This document shows, one piece after another, positions 13,357-15,738 of a DNA stretch of 15,738 bases. The stretch is from NCBI GenBank assembly GCA_031555675.1, contig JAVBUB010000147.1:1-15738 (forward strand), read 5' to 3'. Positions within the stretch are counted from its first letter, which is position 1. Every line of letters starts with the position of its first letter. Below the pieces are notes generated by a model. The model did not search any database. It was given only the letters and a program-made list of their open reading frames with translations, and had not been told where the DNA came from. The translations under genes were made by a program, and so were the position numbers. The DNA is from JAISJU01 sp031555675 (GTDB taxonomy: Bacteria > Bacteroidota > Bacteroidia > Bacteroidales > Paludibacteraceae).

Positions 13357-14358
13357 ATGGTAAGTTACAAAGAATTGGGCTTGGTAAACACTAAAGACAT
13401 GTTTACTAAAGCTATGGAAGGTAAATATGCAATTCCTGCATTCAATTTCAATAACATGGAACAAATGCAAGCTATTATTCAAGCTGCAGTTGAAACAAAA
13501 TCACCTGTTATTCTTCAAGTATCAAGCGGTGCCCGTAAATATGCAAACCAAACTTTGCTGCGTTACATGGCCGAAGGAGCTGTAGAATATGCAAAAGAAT
13601 TAGGATGTGCAAATCCACAAATCGTATTACACCTTGACCATGGCGATTCTTTCGAACTATGCAAAAGCTGTATTGATATGGGATTCTCTTCTGTTATGAT
13701 CGACGGATCTCACCTTTCTTATGAAGATAATATCGCTTTAACTAAAAAAGTGGTAGAATACGCTCATCAACACGATGTAACCGTAGAAGGAGAACTTGGA
13801 GTATTGGCCGGTGTAGAAGACGAAGTAAGCTCAGATCACCATACTTATACAGAACCAGACCAGGTTATCGACTTTGTTACCAAAACCAGAGTTGACTCTT
13901 TGGCTATTTCTATCGGAACATCTCACGGAGCAAACAAATTTACTCCTGCACAATGTACTAAAAATGCACAAGGACAATTAGTGCCACCACCATTGCGTTT
14001 CGATATTTTGGAAGAAATTGAAACAAGAATACCAGGATTCCCTATCGTATTGCACGGAGCATCTTCAGTACCACAAGAAGAAATAGAAACGATCAATAAA
14101 TATGGCGGAGCATTGAAAGATGCTATCGGTATTCCCGAAGAACAATTGCGCAAAGCAGCTGCATCTGCCGTTTGTAAAATTAATATCGACTCAGACAGCC
14201 GTTTGGCTATGACTGCGGCTATCCGCGAAGTGTTCGCTACTAAACCAGGCGAATTCGATCCACGTAAATACTTAGGACCAGCTCGCGATAACGCTAAGAA
14301 ATTGTACAAGCACAAGATCGAAGAAGTGCTAGGCTCTGCTAATAGAATTAAATGTTAA
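13357..14358 (+). CDS. fba: Class II (zinc) fructose-1,6-bisphosphate aldolase
   Basis: Cleaves or forms fructose-1,6-bisphosphate (dihydroxyacetone phosphate plus glyceraldehyde-3-phosphate) in glycolysis and gluconeogenesis; cytosolic. The 333-aa protein carries the class II marks: YAIPAFNFNN (24-33), LHLDHGDSFE (91-100) with catalytic D94 and zinc ligand H95, SVMIDGSHLSYEDNI (112-126), VEGELGVLAG (143-152), the zinc ligand H190 in GTSHGANK (187-194) with phosphate-binding glycines, and H233 in LHGASSVP (232-239). KINIDSDSRLA (274-284) holds the second phosphate site. The substrate could in principle be tagatose bisphosphate, since the two families are close, but the lone placement with a strong promoter fits the glycolytic enzyme. 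It has its own promoter box and terminator and is probably monocistronic and well expressed. Confidence 0.94.
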   Translation: MVSYKELGLVNTKDMFTKAMEGKYAIPAFNFNNMEQMQAIIQAAVETKSPVILQVSSGARKYANQTLLRYMAEGAVEYAKELGCANPQIVLHLDHGDSFELCKSCIDMGFSSVMIDGSHLSYEDNIALTKKVVEYAHQHDVTVEGELGVLAGVEDEVSSDHHTYTEPDQVIDFVTKTRVDSLAISIGTSHGANKFTPAQCTKNAQGQLVPPPLRFDILEEIETRIPGFPIVLHGASSVPQEEIETINKYGGALKDAIGIPEEQLRKAAASAVCKINIDSDSRLAMTAAIREVFATKPGEFDPRKYLGPARDNAKKLYKHKIEEVLGSANRIKC

Positions 14359-14374
14359 TTACTATATTACTATT

Positions 14375-14406
14375 AAAAAAGCCGATTGTTCACATTCGGC
14401 TTTTTT
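14375..14406 (+). terminator. Intrinsic terminator after fba
   Basis: AAAAAAGCCGA (14375-14385) pairs with TCGGCTTTTTT (14396-14406), 11 bp with a 10-nt loop and a T6 tract, 16 nt after the fba stop. The A-rich left flank makes it able to act in both directions. Confidence 0.88.
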
Positions 14407-14413
14407 AATGACC

Positions 14414-14535
14414 ACCCCCTAAATCCCCCAAAGGGGGGACTTGAAAAAGAAGGGGGAAAGTTGAGAAAATAATTAAGATATATAAACAATTAAAAAATCC
14501 CTAATAGAAGTCACCCTTTGGGGGATTTAGGGGGT
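14414..14535. repeat. Paired inverted-repeat element, copy 2 (fba-aminotransferase gap)
   Basis: The left arm 14414-14442 starts ACCCCCTAAATCCCCCAAAG and ends GGGGGACTT. The right arm 14508-14535 is its reverse complement except for one substitution and one missing base. Its ends are of the same family as copy 1 (shared core CCCCTAAATCCCCC, then A-T/A, G-run, ACTT), but the 65-nt interior is unrelated to that of copy 1. It begins 7 nt after the fba terminator and ends 6 nt before the aminotransferase ATG, so it again fills the leader of the next gene. Confidence 0.85.
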
Positions 14536-14541
14536 AAAACT

Positions 14542-15735
14542 ATGAACCAACTATCAGACCGTTTAAACGCGCTTTCGCCATCAGAAACACTGGCAATGTC
14601 GCAAAAAAGTAGCGAGCTTCAGGCTCAAGGCTTTGATGTTATCAACTTAAGTGTCGGAGAACCCGATTTCAATACTCCCGAACATATTAAGCAAGCTGCC
14701 AAAGAAGCTGTTGATAAAAACTTCTCTTTCTATTCGCCTGTTCCAGGTTATATGCCTTTACGTAAAGCTATTGCCGATAAACTGAAAAATGAGAACGGAC
14801 TAGAATACAAACCGGAACAAATTTTATGTTCAAACGGAGCAAAACAATCCGTATGTAATGTTATTTTGGCCCTGATTAATAAAGGTGATGAAGTAATTAT
14901 CCCCGCACCATATTGGGTAAGCTATCCCGAAATGGTAAAATTGGCCGAAGGTACCAGCGTGTTTATTGCAGCGCCTATTGAGCAGGACTTTAAAATTACT
15001 CCAGCACAGTTGGAAGCAGCTATTACTCCCAAAACCAAAGCCATCATTCTTTGTTCGCCTTCCAACCCAACCGGAAGCGTATATTCAAAAGAAGAGCTTA
15101 AAGGTTTGGTAGCAGTGCTGGCAAAATACCCGGATGTAGTAATCATTTCCGATGAAATTTACGAACACATCAATTATATTGGAAAACACGAAAGCATAGC
15201 CCAATTTCCGGAAGTGAAAGAAAGAGTGGTTATTGTAAACGGAGTTGCCAAAGCATACGCCATGACCGGATGGAGAATCGGTTTTATTGCCGCTCCCCAA
15301 TATGTAGTAGCTGCCTGTAATAAACTACAAGGACAATATACTTCAGGGCCATGTTCCGTATCTCAAAAAGCTGCTGAAGCGGCATATACCGGAACACAAC
15401 AACCGGTAGAAGATATGCGCTTGGCATTCTTGCGTCGCCGTGACTTGGCAGTAACCCTGTTGCAGGAAATCAAAGGATTGAAAGTAAATATTCCCGACGG
15501 AGCTTTTTATATGTTCCCCGAATGCTCTTCTTTTTTCGGAAAATCATATGGCGACAGAAAAATAAAAGACGCCGCCGACTTGGCCATGTACCTGTTGGAA
15601 GTAGGGCACGTAGCCTGTGTGGGTGGAACCGCTTTTGGAGCACCCGGTTGCATCCGTTTGTCTTATGCTGTTTCTGATGAAAAATTGGCCGAAGCCATTA
15701 AAAGAATCAAAGAAGCATTGGAAAAATTGAAATAA
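14542..15735 (+). CDS. Class I PLP aminotransferase, aspartate aminotransferase type
   Basis: Transfers the amino group between aspartate and 2-oxoglutarate (oxaloacetate and glutamate); fold type I, subgroup like Thermus/Bacillus AspB. The 397-aa protein is complete: LSVGEPDFNTPEHI (36-49), YSPVPGYMPLRKAIA (64-78), SNGAKQSV (97-104), PYWVSYPEM (123-131), CSPSNPTGSVYS (171-182) with N175, SDEIYEHI (203-210) with D204 and Y207, the PLP lysine K237 in NGVAKAYAMTGWRIGF, and the substrate-carboxylate R372 in CIRLSYA. The ATG at 14542 is preferred over an in-frame TTG at 14518 because the eight extra codons would simply translate the arm of the repeat element, and MNQLSDRL is a natural family start. 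Its stop is followed directly by another TAA at the window end. Some family members act on other amino acids or prephenate, so no gene symbol is given. Confidence 0.9.
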   Translation: MNQLSDRLNALSPSETLAMSQKSSELQAQGFDVINLSVGEPDFNTPEHIKQAAKEAVDKNFSFYSPVPGYMPLRKAIADKLKNENGLEYKPEQILCSNGAKQSVCNVILALINKGDEVIIPAPYWVSYPEMVKLAEGTSVFIAAPIEQDFKITPAQLEAAITPKTKAIILCSPSNPTGSVYSKEELKGLVAVLAKYPDVVIISDEIYEHINYIGKHESIAQFPEVKERVVIVNGVAKAYAMTGWRIGFIAAPQYVVAACNKLQGQYTSGPCSVSQKAAEAAYTGTQQPVEDMRLAFLRRRDLAVTLLQEIKGLKVNIPDGAFYMFPECSSFFGKSYGDRKIKDAADLAMYLLEVGHVACVGGTAFGAPGCIRLSYAVSDEKLAEAIKRIKEALEKLK

Positions 15736-15738
15736 TAA

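Noticed and set aside
13923..14315. Minus-strand open frame of 130 codons opposite fba
   Set aside because: fba is certain in this region and the antisense product has no recognisable features.
14518..14541. Eight-codon N-terminal extension of the aminotransferase from a TTG start
   Set aside because: The extension is only the right arm of the paired-repeat element read through; the ATG at 14542 gives the normal family start.
1..15738. tRNA, rRNA, CRISPR array, integrase or complete insertion sequence
   Set aside because: I looked through the gaps on both strands and found no cloverleaf, no regularly spaced repeats and no transposase or integrase motifs.

Overview
The window comes from a member of Bacteroidota, most likely order Bacteroidales. 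Four things point there: promoter -7 boxes of the TAnnTTTG type in front of several genes, almost no Shine-Dalgarno sequences, a secreted protein with a C-terminal tail of the type IX secretion (Por) kind, and a TonB receptor with an N-terminal carboxypeptidase-regulatory-like domain. Lysine/peptidoglycan synthesis through LL-diaminopimelate aminotransferase (DapL) and the long PurF-like protein beside GlmS also fit. I cannot fix the genus from sequence alone.

Layout. Bases 1-240 (minus) hold the 5' end of a secreted protein cut off by the window edge. An AT-rich gap with an 18-bp inverted repeat follows. guaD (minus) is divergent from a plus-strand series: xseB, the HD-domain tRNA nucleotidyltransferase gene, dapL, glmS, a long purF-like amidophosphoribosyltransferase gene, a small His/Cys-rich membrane-anchored protein, and a TonB-dependent receptor. 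The receptor converges on a minus-strand gene for a secreted YD-repeat / fibronectin III / T9SS-tail protein, and the two share a perfect 15-bp hairpin terminator. After a 460-bp non-coding stretch come fba (class II fructose-bisphosphate aldolase) and a class I aspartate-type aminotransferase that ends 3 bases before the window does.

How the genes relate. The core block is housekeeping: tRNA 3'-end maturation, LL-diaminopimelate and glucosamine-6-phosphate for peptidoglycan, purine synthesis and salvage, glycolysis and transamination. The two less ordinary modules are the His/Cys-rich anchor protein followed by a TonB receptor (a possible metal-acquisition pair) and the YD-repeat secreted protein, whose repeat style also shows in the truncated protein at the left edge.

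The most notable non-coding structure is a family of paired inverted repeats. One copy (4154-4284) fills almost the whole dapL-glmS gap. A second (14414-14535) fills the fba-aminotransferase gap. Both have G/C-run ends of about 30 nt, an unrelated AT-rich interior of 65-69 nt, and stop only 6-12 nt before the next start codon. No tRNA, rRNA, CRISPR array or intact transposase gene was seen.
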